A stretch of DNA of 64,000 nucleotides from Patiria miniata (Eukaryota > Echinodermata > Asteroidea > Valvatida > Asterinidae), in NCBI RefSeq assembly GCF_015706575.1, contig NW_024037051.1:17627153-17691152 (forward strand). The letters are read 5' to 3'. Under the pieces are notes generated by a model. It was not told the DNA's origin. It saw only the letters and a list, made by a program, of their open reading frames with translations, and did not search any database. Shown here piece after piece: positions 15,201-28,700 of this stretch (its first letter is position 1; each line of letters starts with the position of its first letter). The position numbers were made by a program, and so were the translations under genes.

Positions 15201-18200
15201 CCTTGCTATGGCATGTACTGCACAAAACGCAACTGGCGGGTGTGAGTGACTACATCTTGCATTTTCTCCACAATTCTTGGGTCCAAAGACTTGCTTGTTT
15301 TTGCAGGTTGTAGAGCTATTCAGCAGCTTCCGAACAACGTCGAGTTTGTCTAGAATTTCCTATGTTAAGGTAGTTTTTGATCGAGACATAGAGAGGCGGT
15401 GTTGCATGGCGCTGACAGGCCTTGCTATGGCATGTACTGCACAAAACGCAACTGGCGGGTGTGAGTGACTACATCTTGCATTTTCTCCACAATTCTTGGG
15501 TCCAAAGACTTGCTTGTTTTTGCAGGTTGTAGAGCTATTCAGCAGCTTCCGAACAACGTCGAGTTTGTCTAGAATTTCCTATGTTAAGGTAGTTTTTGAT
15601 CGAGACATAGAGAGGCGGTGTTGCATGGCGCTGACAGGCCTTGCTATGGCATGTACTGCACAAAACGCAACTGGCGGGTGTGAGTGACTACATCTTGCAT
15701 TTTCTCCACAATTCTTGGGTCCAAAGACTTGCTTGTTTTTGCAGGTTGTAGAGCTATTCAGCAGCTTCCGAACAACGTCGAGTTTGTCTAGAATTTCCTA
15801 TGTTAAGGTAGTTTTTGATCGAGACATAGAGAGGCGGTGTTGCATGGCGCTGACAGGCCTTGCTATGGCATGTACTGCACAAAACGCAACTGGCGGGTGT
15901 GAGTGACTACATCTTGCATTTTCTCCACAATTCTTGGGTCCAAAGACTTGCTTGTTTTTGCAGGTTGTAGAGCTATTCAGCAGCTTCCGAACAACGTCGA
16001 GTTTGTCTAGAATTTCCTATGTTAAGGTAGTTTTTGATCGAGACATAGAGAGGCGGTGTTGCATGGCGCTGACAGGCCTTGCTATGGCATGTACTGCACA
16101 AAACGCAACTGGCGGGTGTGAGTGACTACATCTTGCATTTTCTCCACAATTCTTGGGTCCAAAGACTTGCTTGTTTTTGCAGGTTGTAGAGCTATTCAGC
16201 AGCTTCCGAACAACGTCGAGTTTGTCTAGAATTTCCTATGTTAAGGTAGTTTTTGATCGAGACATAGAGAGGCGGTGTTGCATGGCGCTGACAGGCCTTG
16301 CTATGGCATGTACTGCACAAAACGCAACTGGCGGGTGTGAGTGACTACATCTTGCATTTTCTCCACAATTCTTGGGTCCAAAGACTTGCTTGTTTTTGCA
16401 GGTTGTAGAGCTATTCAGCAGCTTCCGAACAACGTCGAGTTTGTCTAGAATTTCCTATGTTAAGGTAGTTTTTGATCGAGACATAGAGAGGCGGTGTTGC
16501 ATGGCGCTGACAGGCCTTGCTATGGCATGTACTGCACAAAACGCAACTGGCGGGTGTGAGTGACTACATCTTGCATTTTCTCCACAATTCTTGGGTCCAA
16601 AGACTTGCTTGTTTTTGCAGGTTGTAGAGCTATTCAGCAGCTTCCGAACAACGTCGAGTTTGTCTAGAATTTCCTATGTTAAGGTAGTTTTTGATCGAGA
16701 CATAGAGAGGCGGTGTTGCATGGCGCTGACAGGCCTTGCTATGGCATGTACTGCACAAAACGCAACTGGCGGGTGTGAGTGACTACATCTTGCATTTTCT
16801 CCACAATTCTTGGGTCCAAAGACTTGCTTGTTTTTGCAGGTTGTAGAGCTATTCAGCAGCTTCCGAACAACGTCGAGTTTGTCTAGAATTTCCTATGTTA
16901 AGGTAGTTTTTGATCGAGACATAGAGAGGCGGTGTTGCATGGCGCTGACAGGCCTTGCTATGGCATGTACTGCACAAAACGCAACTGGCGGGTGTGAGTG
17001 ACTACATCTTGCATTTTCTCCACAATTCTTGGGTCCAAAGACTTGCTTGTTTTTGCAGGTTGTAGAGCTATTCAGCAGCTTCCGAACAACGTCGAGTTTG
17101 TCTAGAATTTCCTATGTTAAGGTAGTTTTTGATCGAGACATAGAGAGGCGGTGTTGCATGGCGCTGACAGGCCTTGCTATGGCATGTACTGCACAAAACG
17201 CAACTGGCGGGTGTGAGTGACTACATCTTGCATTTTCTCCACAATTCTTGGGTCCAAAGACTTGCTTGTTTTTGCAGGTTGTAGAGCTATTCAGCAGCTT
17301 CCGAACAACGTCGAGTTTGTCTAGAATTTCCTATGTTAAGGTAGTTTTTGATCGAGACATAGAGAGGCGGTGTTGCATGGCGCTGACAGGCCTTGCTATG
17401 GCATGTACTGCACAAAACGCAACTGGCGGGTGTGAGTGACTACATCTTGCATTTTCTCCACAATTCTTGGGTCCAAAGACTTGCTTGTTTTTGCAGGTTG
17501 TAGAGCTATTCAGCAGCTTCCGAACAACGTCGAGTTTGTCTAGAATTTCCTATGTTAAGGTAGTTTTTGATCGAGACATAGAGAGGCGGTGTTGCATGGC
17601 GCTGACAGGCCTTGCTATGGCATGTACTGCACAAAACGCAACTGGCGGGTGTGAGTGACTACATCTTGCATTTTCTCCACAATTCTTGGGTCCAAAGACT
17701 TGCTTGTTTTTGCAGGTTGTAGAGCTATTCAGCAGCTTCCGAACAACGTCGAGTTTGTCTAGAATTTCCTATGTTAAGGTAGTTTTTGATCGAGACATAG
17801 AGAGGCGGTGTTGCATGGCGCTGACAGGCCTTGCTATGGCATGTACTGCACAAAACGCAACTGGCGGGTGTGAGTGACTACATCTTGCATTTTCTCCACA
17901 ATTCTTGGGTCCAAAGACTTGCTTGTTTTTGCAGGTTGTAGAGCTATTCAGCAGCTTCCGAACAACGTCGAGTTTGTCTAGAATTTCCTATGTTAAGGTA
18001 GTTTTTGATCGAGACATAGAGAGGCGGTGTTGCATGGCGCTGACAGGCCTTGCTATGGCATGTACTGCACAAAACGCAACTGGCGGGTGTGAGTGACTAC
18101 ATCTTGCATTTTCTCCACAATTCTTGGGTCCAAAGACTTGCTTGTTTTTGCAGGTTGTAGAGCTATTCAGCAGCTTCCGAACAACGTCGAGTTTGTCTAG

Positions 18201-21200
18201 AATTTCCTATGTTAAGGTAGTTTTTGATCGAGACATAGAGAGGCGGTGTTGCATGGCGCTGACAGGCCTTGCTATGGCATGTACTGCACAAAACGCAACT
18301 GGCGGGTGTGAGTGACTACATCTTGCATTTTCTCCACAATTCTTGGGTCCAAAGACTTGCTTGTTTTTGCAGGTTGTAGAGCTATTCAGCAGCTTCCGAA
18401 CAACGTCGAGTTTGTCTAGAATTTCCTATGTTAAGGTAGTTTTTGATCGAGACATAGAGAGGCGGTGTTGCATGGCGCTGACAGGCCTTGCTATGGCATG
18501 TACTGCACAAAACGCAACTGGCGGGTGTGAGTGACTACATCTTGCATTTTCTCCACAATTCTTGGGTCCAAAGACTTGCTTGTTTTTGCAGGTTGTAGAG
18601 CTATTCAGCAGCTTCCGAACAACGTCGAGTTTGTCTAGAATTTCCTATGTTAAGGTAGTTTTTGATCGAGACATAGAGAGGCGGTGTTGCATGGCGCTGA
18701 CAGGCCTTGCTATGGCATGTACTGCACAAAACGCAACTGGCGGGTGTGAGTGACTACATCTTGCATTTTCTCCACAATTCTTGGGTCCAAAGACTTGCTT
18801 GTTTTTGCAGGTTGTAGAGCTATTCAGCAGCTTCCGAACAACGTCGAGTTTGTCTAGAATTTCCTATGTTAAGGTAGTTTTTGATCGAGACATAGAGAGG
18901 CGGTGTTGCATGGCGCTGACAGGCCTTGCTATGGCATGTACTGCACAAAACGCAACTGGCGGGTGTGAGTGACTACATCTTGCATTTTCTCCACAATTCT
19001 TGGGTCCAAAGACTTGCTTGTTTTTGCAGGTTGTAGAGCTATTCAGCAGCTTCCGAACAACGTCGAGTTTGTCTAGAATTTCCTATGTTAAGGTAGTTTT
19101 TGATCGAGACATAGAGAGGCGGTGTTGCATGGCGCTGACAGGCCTTGCTATGGCATGTACTGCACAAAACGCAACTGGCGGGTGTGAGTGACTACATCTT
19201 GCATTTTCTCCACAATTCTTGGGTCCAAAGACTTGCTTGTTTTTGCAGGTTGTAGAGCTATTCAGCAGCTTCCGAACAACGTCGAGTTTGTCTAGAATTT
19301 CCTATGTTAAGGTAGTTTTTGATCGAGACATAGAGAGGCGGTGTTGCATGGCGCTGACAGGCCTTGCTATGGCATGTACTGCACAAAACGCAACTGGCGG
19401 GTGTGAGTGACTACATCTTGCATTTTCTCCACAATTCTTGGGTCCAAAGACTTGCTTGTTTTTGCAGGTTGTAGAGCTATTCAGCAGCTTCCGAACAACG
19501 TCGAGTTTGTCTAGAATTTCCTATGTTAAGGTAGTTTTTGATCGAGACATAGAGAGGCGGTGTTGCATGGCGCTGACAGGCCTTGCTATGGCATGTACTG
19601 CACAAAACGCAACTGGCGGGTGTGAGTGACTACATCTTGCATTTTCTCCACAATTCTTGGGTCCAAAGACTTGCTTGTTTTTGCAGGTTGTAGAGCTATT
19701 CAGCAGCTTCCGAACAACGTCGAGTTTGTCTAGAATTTCCTATGTTAAGGTAGTTTTTGATCGAGACATAGAGAGGCGGTGTTGCATGGCGCTGACAGGC
19801 CTTGCTATGGCATGTACTGCACAAAACGCAACTGGCGGGTGTGAGTGACTACATCTTGCATTTTCTCCACAATTCTTGGGTCCAAAGACTTGCTTGTTTT
19901 TGCAGGTTGTAGAGCTATTCAGCAGCTTCCGAACAACGTCGAGTTTGTCTAGAATTTCCTATGTTAAGGTAGTTTTTGATCGAGACATAGAGAGGCGGTG
20001 TTGCATGGCGCTGACAGGCCTTGCTATGGCATGTACTGCACAAAACGCAACTGGCGGGTGTGAGTGACTACATCTTGCATTTTCTCCACAATTCTTGGGT
20101 CCAAAGACTTGCTTGTTTTTGCAGGTTGTAGAGCTATTCAGCAGCTTCCGAACAACGTCGAGTTTGTCTAGAATTTCCTATGTTAAGGTAGTTTTTGATC
20201 GAGACATAGAGAGGCGGTGTTGCATGGCGCTGACAGGCCTTGCTATGGCATGTACTGCACAAAACGCAACTGGCGGGTGTGAGTGACTACATCTTGCATT
20301 TTCTCCACAATTCTTGGGTCCAAAGACTTGCTTGTTTTTGCAGGTTGTAGAGCTATTCAGCAGCTTCCGAACAACGTCGAGTTTGTCTAGAATTTCCTAT
20401 GTTAAGGTAGTTTTTGATCGAGACATAGAGAGGCGGTGTTGCATGGCGCTGACAGGCCTTGCTATGGCATGTACTGCACAAAACGCAACTGGCGGGTGTG
20501 AGTGACTACATCTTGCATTTTCTCCACAATTCTTGGGTCCAAAGACTTGCTTGTTTTTGCAGGTTGTAGAGCTATTCAGCAGCTTCCGAACAACGTCGAG
20601 TTTGTCTAGAATTTCCTATGTTAAGGTAGTTTTTGATCGAGACATAGAGAGGCGGTGTTGCATGGCGCTGACAGGCCTTGCTATGGCATGTACTGCACAA
20701 AACGCAACTGGCGGGTGTGAGTGACTACATCTTGCATTTTCTCCACAATTCTTGGGTCAAAGACTTGCTTGTTTTGCAGGTTGTAGAGCTATTCAGCAGC
20801 TTCCGAACAACGTCGAGTTTGTCTAGAATTTCCTATGTTAAGGTAGTTTTTGATCGAGACATAGAGAGGCGGTGTTGCATGGCGCTGACAGGCCTTGCTA
20901 TGGCATGTACTGCACAAAACGCAACTGGCGGGTGTGAGTGACTACATCTTGCATTTTCTCCACAATTCTTGGGTCCAAAGACTTGCTTGTTTTTGCAGGT
21001 TGTAGAGCTATTCAGCAGCTTCCGAACAACGTCGAGTTTGTCTAGAATTTCCTATGTTAAGGTAGTTTTTGATCGAGACATAGAGAGGCGGTGTTGCATG
21101 GCGCTGACAGGCCTTGCTATGGCATGTACTGCACAAAACGCAACTGGCGGGTGTGAGTGACTACATCTTGCATTTTCTCCACAATTCTTGGGTCAAAGAC

Positions 21201-21597
21201 TTGCTTGTTTTTGCAGGTTGTAGAGCTATTCAGCAGCTTCCGAACAACGTCGAGTTTGTCTAGAATTTCCTATGTTAAGGTAGTTTTTGATCGAGACATA
21301 GAGAGGCGGTGTTGCATGGCGCTGACAGGCCTTGCTATGGCATGTACTGCACAAAACGCAACTGGCGGGTGTGAGTGACTACATCTTGCATTTTCTCCAC
21401 AATTCTTGGGTCCAAAGACTTGCTTGTTTTTGCAGGTTGTAGAGCTATTCAGCAGCTTCCGAACAACGTCGAGTTTGTCTAGAATTTCCTATGTTAAGGT
21501 AGTTTTTGATCGAGACATAGAGAGGCGGTGTTGCATGGCGCTGACAGGCCTTGCTATGGCATGTACTGCACAAAACGCAACTGGCGGGTGTGAGTGA

Positions 21598-21753
21598 CTA
21601 CATCTTGCATTTTCTCCACAATTCTTGGGTCCAAAGACTTGCTTGTTTTTGCAGGTTGTAGAGCTATTCAGCAGCTTCCGAACAACGTCGAGTTTTCTAG
21701 AATTTCTATGTTAAGTAGTTGAGTGACTACATCTTGCATTTTCTCCACAATTC
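21598..21753 (+). repeat. Shortened satellite monomer with 90-bp internal deletion
   Basis: The spacing between successive monomer landmarks here is 348 instead of 438 bases, so one unit is only about 129 bp long. The sequence passes from gttaagtagtt directly into gagtgactac near 21720, removing the gatcgagacatag to ggcgggt portion of the unit. Three small one-base losses lie just upstream. It is the only large internal deletion in block 1 and lies about 560 bp from the contig end, where other errors also gather. It may therefore be a poor-consensus artefact rather than a real deletion. Confidence 0.85.
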
Positions 21754-22279
21754 TTGGGTCCAAAGACTTGCTTGTTTTTGCAGGTTGTAGAGCTATTCAG
21801 CAGCTTCCGAACAACGTCGAGTTTGTCTAGAATTTCCTATGTTAAGGTAGTTTTTGATCGAGACATAGAGAGGCGGTGTTGCATGGCGCTGACAGGCCTT
21901 GCTATGGCATGTACTGCACAAAACGCAACTGGCGGGTGTGAGTGACTACATCTTGCATTTTCTCCACAATTCTTGGGTCCAAAGACTTGCTTGTTTTTGC
22001 AGGTTGTAGAGCTATTCAGCAGCTTCCGAACAACGTCGAGTTTGTCTAGAATTTCCTATGTTAAGGTAGTTTTTGATCGAGACATAGAGAGGCGGTGTTG
22101 CATGGCGCTGACAGGCCTTGCTATGGCATGTACTGCACAAAACGCAACTGGCGGGTGTGAGTGACTACATCTTGCATTTTCTCCACAATTCTTGGGTCCA
22201 AAGACTTGCTTGTTTTTGCAGGTTGTAGAGCTATTCAGCAGCTTCCGAACAACGTCGAGTTTGTCTAGAATTTCCTATG

Positions 22280-22779
22280 NNNNNNNNNNNNNNNNNNNNN
22301 NNNNNNNNNNNNNNNNNNNNNNNNNNNNNNNNNNNNNNNNNNNNNNNNNNNNNNNNNNNNNNNNNNNNNNNNNNNNNNNNNNNNNNNNNNNNNNNNNNNN
22401 NNNNNNNNNNNNNNNNNNNNNNNNNNNNNNNNNNNNNNNNNNNNNNNNNNNNNNNNNNNNNNNNNNNNNNNNNNNNNNNNNNNNNNNNNNNNNNNNNNNN
22501 NNNNNNNNNNNNNNNNNNNNNNNNNNNNNNNNNNNNNNNNNNNNNNNNNNNNNNNNNNNNNNNNNNNNNNNNNNNNNNNNNNNNNNNNNNNNNNNNNNNN
22601 NNNNNNNNNNNNNNNNNNNNNNNNNNNNNNNNNNNNNNNNNNNNNNNNNNNNNNNNNNNNNNNNNNNNNNNNNNNNNNNNNNNNNNNNNNNNNNNNNNNN
22701 NNNNNNNNNNNNNNNNNNNNNNNNNNNNNNNNNNNNNNNNNNNNNNNNNNNNNNNNNNNNNNNNNNNNNNNNNNNNNNN
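22280..22779. other. Assembly gap, exactly 500 N
   Basis: The run of N is exactly 500 bases, the same length as the second gap at 51440. This points to a fixed placeholder inserted by scaffolding software rather than a measured distance. The satellite is in plus orientation to the left and minus orientation to the right, so the gap coincides with an orientation switch. The true missing length is unknown and could be many kilobases of satellite. Confidence 0.98.
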
Positions 22780-25700
22780 AGCTCTACACCTGCAAAAACA
22801 AGCAAGTCTTTGGACCCAAGAATTGTGGAGAAAATGCAAATGTAGTCACTCACATCCCCATTGCGTTTTGTGCAGTACACCCATAGCAAGGCCTGTCCGC
22901 GCCATGCAACACACCGCCTCTCTATGTCTCGATCAAAAACTACCTTAACATAGGAAAATTCCTAGACAAAACTCGACGTTGTTCGGCAAGCTGCTGAATA
23001 GCTCTACAACCTGCAAAAAACAAGCAAGTCTTTAGACCCAGGAATTGTGAGAAAATGCAAGATGTAGTCACTCACACCCGCCAGTTGCGTTTTGTGCAGT
23101 ACATGCCATAGCAAGGCCTGTCAGCGCCATGCAACACCGCCTCTCTATGTCTCGATCAAAAACTACCTTAACATAGGAAATTCTAGACAACTCGACGTTG
23201 TTCGGAAGCTGCTGAATAGCTCTACAACCTGCAAAAACAAGCAAGTCTTTGGACCCAAGAATTGTGGAGAAAATTGCAAGATGTAGTCACTCACACCCGC
23301 CAGTTGCGTTTTGTGCAGTACATGCCATAGCAAGGGCCTGTCAGCGACATGCAACACCGCCTCTCTATGTCTCGATCAAAAACTACCTTAACATAGGAAA
23401 AATTCTAAACAAACTCGACGTTGTTCGGAAGCTGCTGAATAGCTCTACAACCTGCAAAAACAGCAAGTCTTTAGACCAAGAATTGTGGAGAAAATGCAAG
23501 TGTAGTCACTCTACACCGCGCAGTTGCGTTTTGTGCAGTACATGCCATAGCAAGGCCTGTCAGCGCCCTGCAACACCGCCTCTCTATGTCTCGATCAAAA
23601 CTACCTTAACATAGGAATTCTAGACAAACTCGACGTTGTCGGAAGCTGCTGAATAGCTCTACAACCTGCAAAAACAAGCAAGTCTTTGGACCCAAGAATT
23701 GTGGAGAAAATGCAAGATGTAGTCACTCACACCCGCCAGTTGCGTTTTGTGGCAGTACATGCCATAGCAAGGCCTGTCAGCGCCATGCAACACCGCCTCT
23801 CTATGTCTCTCGATCAAAAACTACCTTAACATAGGAAATTCTAGACAAACTCGACGTTGTTCGGAAGCTGCTGAATAGCTCTACAACCTGCAAAAACAAG
23901 CAAGTCTTTGACCCAAGAATTGTGGAGAAAATGCAAGATGTAGTCACTCACACCCGCCAGTTGCGTTTTGTGCAGTACATGCCATAGCAAGGCCTGTCAG
24001 CGCCATGCAACACCGCCTCTCTATGTCTCGATCAAAAACTACCTTAACATAGGAAATTCTAGACAAACTCGACGTTGTTCGGAAGCTGCTGAATAGCTCT
24101 ACAACCTGCAAAAACAAGCAAGTCTTTGGACCCAAGAATTGTGGAGAAAATGCAAGATGTAGTCACCACACACCCGCCAGTTGCGTTTTGTGCAGACATG
24201 CCATAGCAAGGCCTGTCAGCGCCATGCAACACCGCCGCCTCTCTATGTCTCGATCAAAAACTACCTTAACATAGAAATTCTAGACAAACTCGACGTTGTT
24301 CGGAAGCTGCTGAATAGCTCTACAACCTGCAAAAACAAGCAAGTCTTTAGACCCAAGAATTGTGGAGAAAATGCAAGATGTAGTCACTCACACCCGCCAG
24401 TTGCGTTTGTGCAGTATCATGCCATAGCAAGGCCTGTCAGCGCCATGCAACACCCGCCACTCTATGTCTCGATCAAAAACTACCTTAACATAGGAAATTC
24501 TAGACAAACTCGACGTTGTTCGGAAGCTGCTGATAGCTCTACAACCTGCAAAAACAAGCAAGTCTTTGGACCCAAGAATTGTGGAGAAAATGCAAGATGT
24601 AGTCACTCACACCCGCCAGTTGCGTTTTGTCCAGTACATGCCATAGCAAGGCCTGTCAGCGCCATGCAACACCGCCTCTCTATGTCTCGATCAAAACTAC
24701 CTTAACATAGAAAATTCTAGACAAACTCGACGTTGTTCGGAAGCTGCTGAATAGCTCTACAACCTGCAAAAACAAGCAAGTCTTTGGACTCAAGAATTGT
24801 GGAGAAAATGCAAGATGTAGTCACTCACACACCCGCCAGTTGCGTTTTGTCCAGTACATGCCATAGCAAGGCCTGTCAGCGCCATGCAACACCGCCTCTC
24901 TATGTCTCGATCAAAAACTACTTAACATAGGAAATTCTAGACAACTCGACGTTGTTCGGAAGCTGCTGAATAGCTCTACAACCTGCAAAAACAAGCAAGT
25001 CTTTGGACCCAAGAATTGTGGAGAAAATGCAAGATGTAGTCACTCCACCCGCCAGTTGCGTTTTGTGCAGTACATGCCATAGCAAGGCCTGTCAGCGCCA
25101 TGCAAACACCGCCTCTCTATGTCTCGATCAAAACTACCTTAACATAGGAAATTCTAGACAAACTCGACGTTGTTCGGAAGCTGCTGAATAGCTCTACAAC
25201 CTGCAAAAACAAGCAAGTCTTTGGACCCAAGAATTGTGGAGAAAATGCAAGATGTAGTCACTCACACCCGCCAGTTGCGTTTTGTGCAGTACATGCCATA
25301 GCAAGGCCTGTCAGCGCCATGCAACACCGCCCTCTCTATGTCTCGATCAAAAACTACCTTAACATAGAAAATTCTAAACAAACTCGACGTTGTTCGGAAG
25401 CTGCTGAATAGCTCTACAACCTGCAAAAACAAGCAAGTCTTTGGACCCAAGAATTGTGGAGAAAATGCAAGATGTAGTCACTCACACCCGCCAGTTGCGT
25501 TTTGTGCAGTACATGCCATAGCAAGGCCTGTCAGCGCCATGCAACACCGCCTCTCTATGTCTCGTCGTCAAAAAAACTACCTTACATAGGAAATTCTAGA
25601 CAAACTCGACGTTGTTCGGAAGCTGCTGAATAGCTCTACAACCTGCAAAACAAGCAAGTCTTTGGACCCAAGAATTGTGGAGAAAATGCAAGATGTAGTC

Positions 25701-28700
25701 ACTCACACCCGCCAGTTGCGTTTTGTGCAGTACATGCCATAGCAAGGCTGTCAGCGCCATGCAACACCGCCTCTCTATGTCTCGATCAAAAACTACCTTA
25801 ACATAGAAATTCTAGACAAACTCGACGTTGTTCGGAAGCTGCTGAATAGCTCTACAACCTGCAAAAACAAGCAAGTCTTTGGACTCAAGAATTGTGGAGA
25901 AAATGCAAGATGTAGTCACTCACACCCGCCAGTTGCGTTTTGTGCAGTACATGCCATAGCAAGGCCTGTCAGCGCCATGCAACACCGCCTCTCTATGTCT
26001 CGATCAAAAACTACCTTAACATAGGAATTCTAGACAAACTCGACGTTGTTCGGAAGCTGCTGAATAGCTCTACAACCTGCAAAAACAAGCAAGTCTTTGG
26101 ACCCAAGAATTGTGGAGAAAATGCAAGATGTAGTCACTCACACCCGCCAGTTGCGTTTTGTGCAGTACATGCCATAGCAAGGCCTGTCAGCGCCATGCAA
26201 CACCGCCTCTCTATGTCTCTCAAAAACTACCTTAACATAGGAATTCTAGACAAACTCGACGTTGTTCGGAAGCTGCTGAATAGCTCACAACCTGCAAAAA
26301 CAAGCAAGTCTTTAGACCCAAGAATTGTGGAGAAAATGCAAGATGTAGTCACTCACACCCGCCAGTTGCGTTTTGTGCAGTACATGCCATAGCAAGCCTG
26401 TCAGCGCCCATGCAACACACGCCTCTCTATGTCTCGATCAAAAACTACCTTAACATAGGAAATTCTAGACAACTCGACGTTGTTCGGAAGCTGCTGAATA
26501 GCTCTACAACCTGCAAAAACAAGCAAGTCTTTGGACCCAAGAATTGTGGAGAAAATGCAAGATGTAGTCACTCACACCACACCCGCCAGTTGCGTTTTGT
26601 GCAGTACATGCCATAGCAAGGCCTGTCAGCGCCATGCAACACCGCCTCTCTATGTCTCGATCAAAAACTACCTTAACATAGGAAATTCTAGACAAACTCG
26701 ACGTTGTTCGGAAGCTGCTGAATAGCTCTACAACCTGCAAAACAAGCAAGTCTTTAGACCCAAGAATTGTGGAGAAAATGCAAGATGTAGTCACTCACAC
26801 CCGCCAGTTGCGTTTTGTGCAGTACATGCCATAGCAAGGCCTGTCAGCGCCATGCAACAACACCGCCTCTCTATGTCTCGATCAAAAACTACCTTAACAT
26901 AGGAAATTCTAGACAAACTCGACGTTGTTCGGAAGCTGCTGAATAGCTCTACAACCTGCAAAACAAGCAAGTCTTTGGACCCAAGAATTGTGGAGAAAAT
27001 GCAAGATGTAGTCACTCACACCCGCCAGTTGCGTTTTGTGCAGTACATGCCATAGCAAGGCCTGTCAGCGCCATGCAACACCGCCTCTCTATGTCTCGAT
27101 CAAAAACTACCTTAACATAGAAAATTCTAGACAAACTCGACGTTGTTCGGAAGCTGCTGAATAGCTCTACAACCTGCAAAAACAAGCAAGTCTTTGACCC
27201 AAGAATTGTGGAGAAAATGCAAGATGTAGTCACTCACCACCCGCCAGTTGCGTTTTGTGCAGTACATGCCATAGCAAGGCCTGTCAGCGCCATGCAACAC
27301 ACGCCTCTCTATGTCTCGATCAAAAACTACCTTAACATAGGAAATTCTAGACAAACTCGACGTTGTTCGGAAGCTGCTGAATAGCTCTACAACCTGCAAA
27401 AACAAGCAAGTCTTTGGACCAAGAATTGTGGAGAAATGCAAGATGTAGTCACTCACTCACCACCGCCATAGTTGCGTTTTTTGCAGTACATGCCATAGCA
27501 AGGCCTGTCAGCGCCATGCAACACCGCCTCTCTATGTCTCGATCAAAACTACCTTAACATAGGAAATTCTAGACAAACTCGACGTTGTTCGGAAGCTGCT
27601 GAATAGCTCTACAACCTGCAAAACAAGCAAGTCTTTAGACCCAAGAATTGTGGAGAAAATGCAAGATGTAGTCACTCACACCCGCCAGTTGCGTTTTGTG
27701 CAGTACATGCCATAGCAAGGCCTGTCAGCGCCATGCAACACCGCCTCTCTATGTCTCGATCAAAAACTACCTTAACATAGGAAATTCTAGACAAACTCGA
27801 CGTTGTCGGAAGCTGCTGAATAGCTCTACAACCTGCAAAAACAAGCAAGTCTTTGGACCCAAGAATTGTGGAGAAAATGCAAGATGTAGTCACTCACACC
27901 CGCCAGTTGCGTTTTGTGCAGTACATGCCATAGCAAGGCCTGTCAGCGCCATGCAACACCGCCTCTCTATGTCTCGATCAAAAACTACCTTAACATAGAA
28001 AATTCTAGACAAACTCGACGTTGTTCGGAAGCTGCTGAATAGCTCTACAACCTGCAAAACAAGCAAGTCTTTGGACCCAAGAATTGGGAGAAAATGCAAG
28101 ATGTAGTCACTCACACCCGCCAGTTGCGTTTTGTGCAGTACATGCCATAGCAAGGCCTGTCAGCGCCATGCAACACCGCCTCTCTATGTCTCGATCAAAA
28201 ACTACCTTAACATAGGAAATTCTAGACAAACTCGACGTTGTTCGGAAGCTGCTGAATAGCTCTACAACCTGCAAAAACAAGCAAGTCTTTGGACCCAAGA
28301 ATTGTGGAGAAAATGCAAGATGTAGTCACTCACACCCGCCAGTTGCGTTTTGTGCAGTACATGCCATAGCAAGGCCTGTCAGCGCCATGCACACCGCCTC
28401 TCTATGTCTCGATCAAAAACTACCTTAACATAGGAAATTCTAGACAAACTCGACGTTGTTCGGAAGCTGCTGAATAGCTCTACAACCTGCAAAAACAAGC
28501 AAGTCTTTGACCCAAGAATTGTGGAGAAAATGCAAGATGTAGTCACTCACACCCGCCAGTTGCGTTTTGTGCAGTACATGCCATAGCAAGGCCTGTCAGC
28601 GCCATGCAACACCGCCTCTCTATGTCTCGATCAAAACTACCTTAACATAGAAAATTCTAGACAAACTCGACGTTGTTCGGAAGCTGCTGAATAGCTCTAC

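Larger units (their letters stand above)
1..22279 (+). repeat. 219-bp satellite array, block 1 (highly homogeneous)
   Basis: This is a head-to-tail tandem array of about 102 copies of a 219-bp monomer, already under way at base 1, so it extends beyond the window. From 1 to about 20740 I found no base difference between copies by eye: the sequence lines recur exactly every 219 bases for some 94 monomers. From about 20750 onward small one-base losses appear in the runs of the ggtccaaag and gtttttgcag segments, and one monomer is strongly shortened. Each monomer has one XbaI site (TCTAGA, first at 19-24), which predicts a 219-bp restriction ladder. The satellite family is not one I recognise. 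Such homogeneity could be recent amplification or a consensus-smoothed assembly; the sequence alone does not decide. Confidence 0.97.

Noticed and set aside
166-20941. A 63-codon open frame repeated in every monomer, looking like a huge tandem gene family
   Set aside because: The frame starts on TTG, not ATG; its only in-frame ATGs leave 20 codons or fewer. It is identical because the DNA is identical, its protein matches no family I know, and it breaks wherever the monomer does. It is a by-product of the satellite.
1-22279. CRISPR array
   Set aside because: The repeat is directly tandem with no unique spacers, the unit is 219 bp, and the context is eukaryotic.
22192-22948. Open frames crossing the N gaps here and at 51320-52033
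   Set aside because: They run through 500 undetermined bases that cannot be translated; the flanking parts are satellite or LTR.
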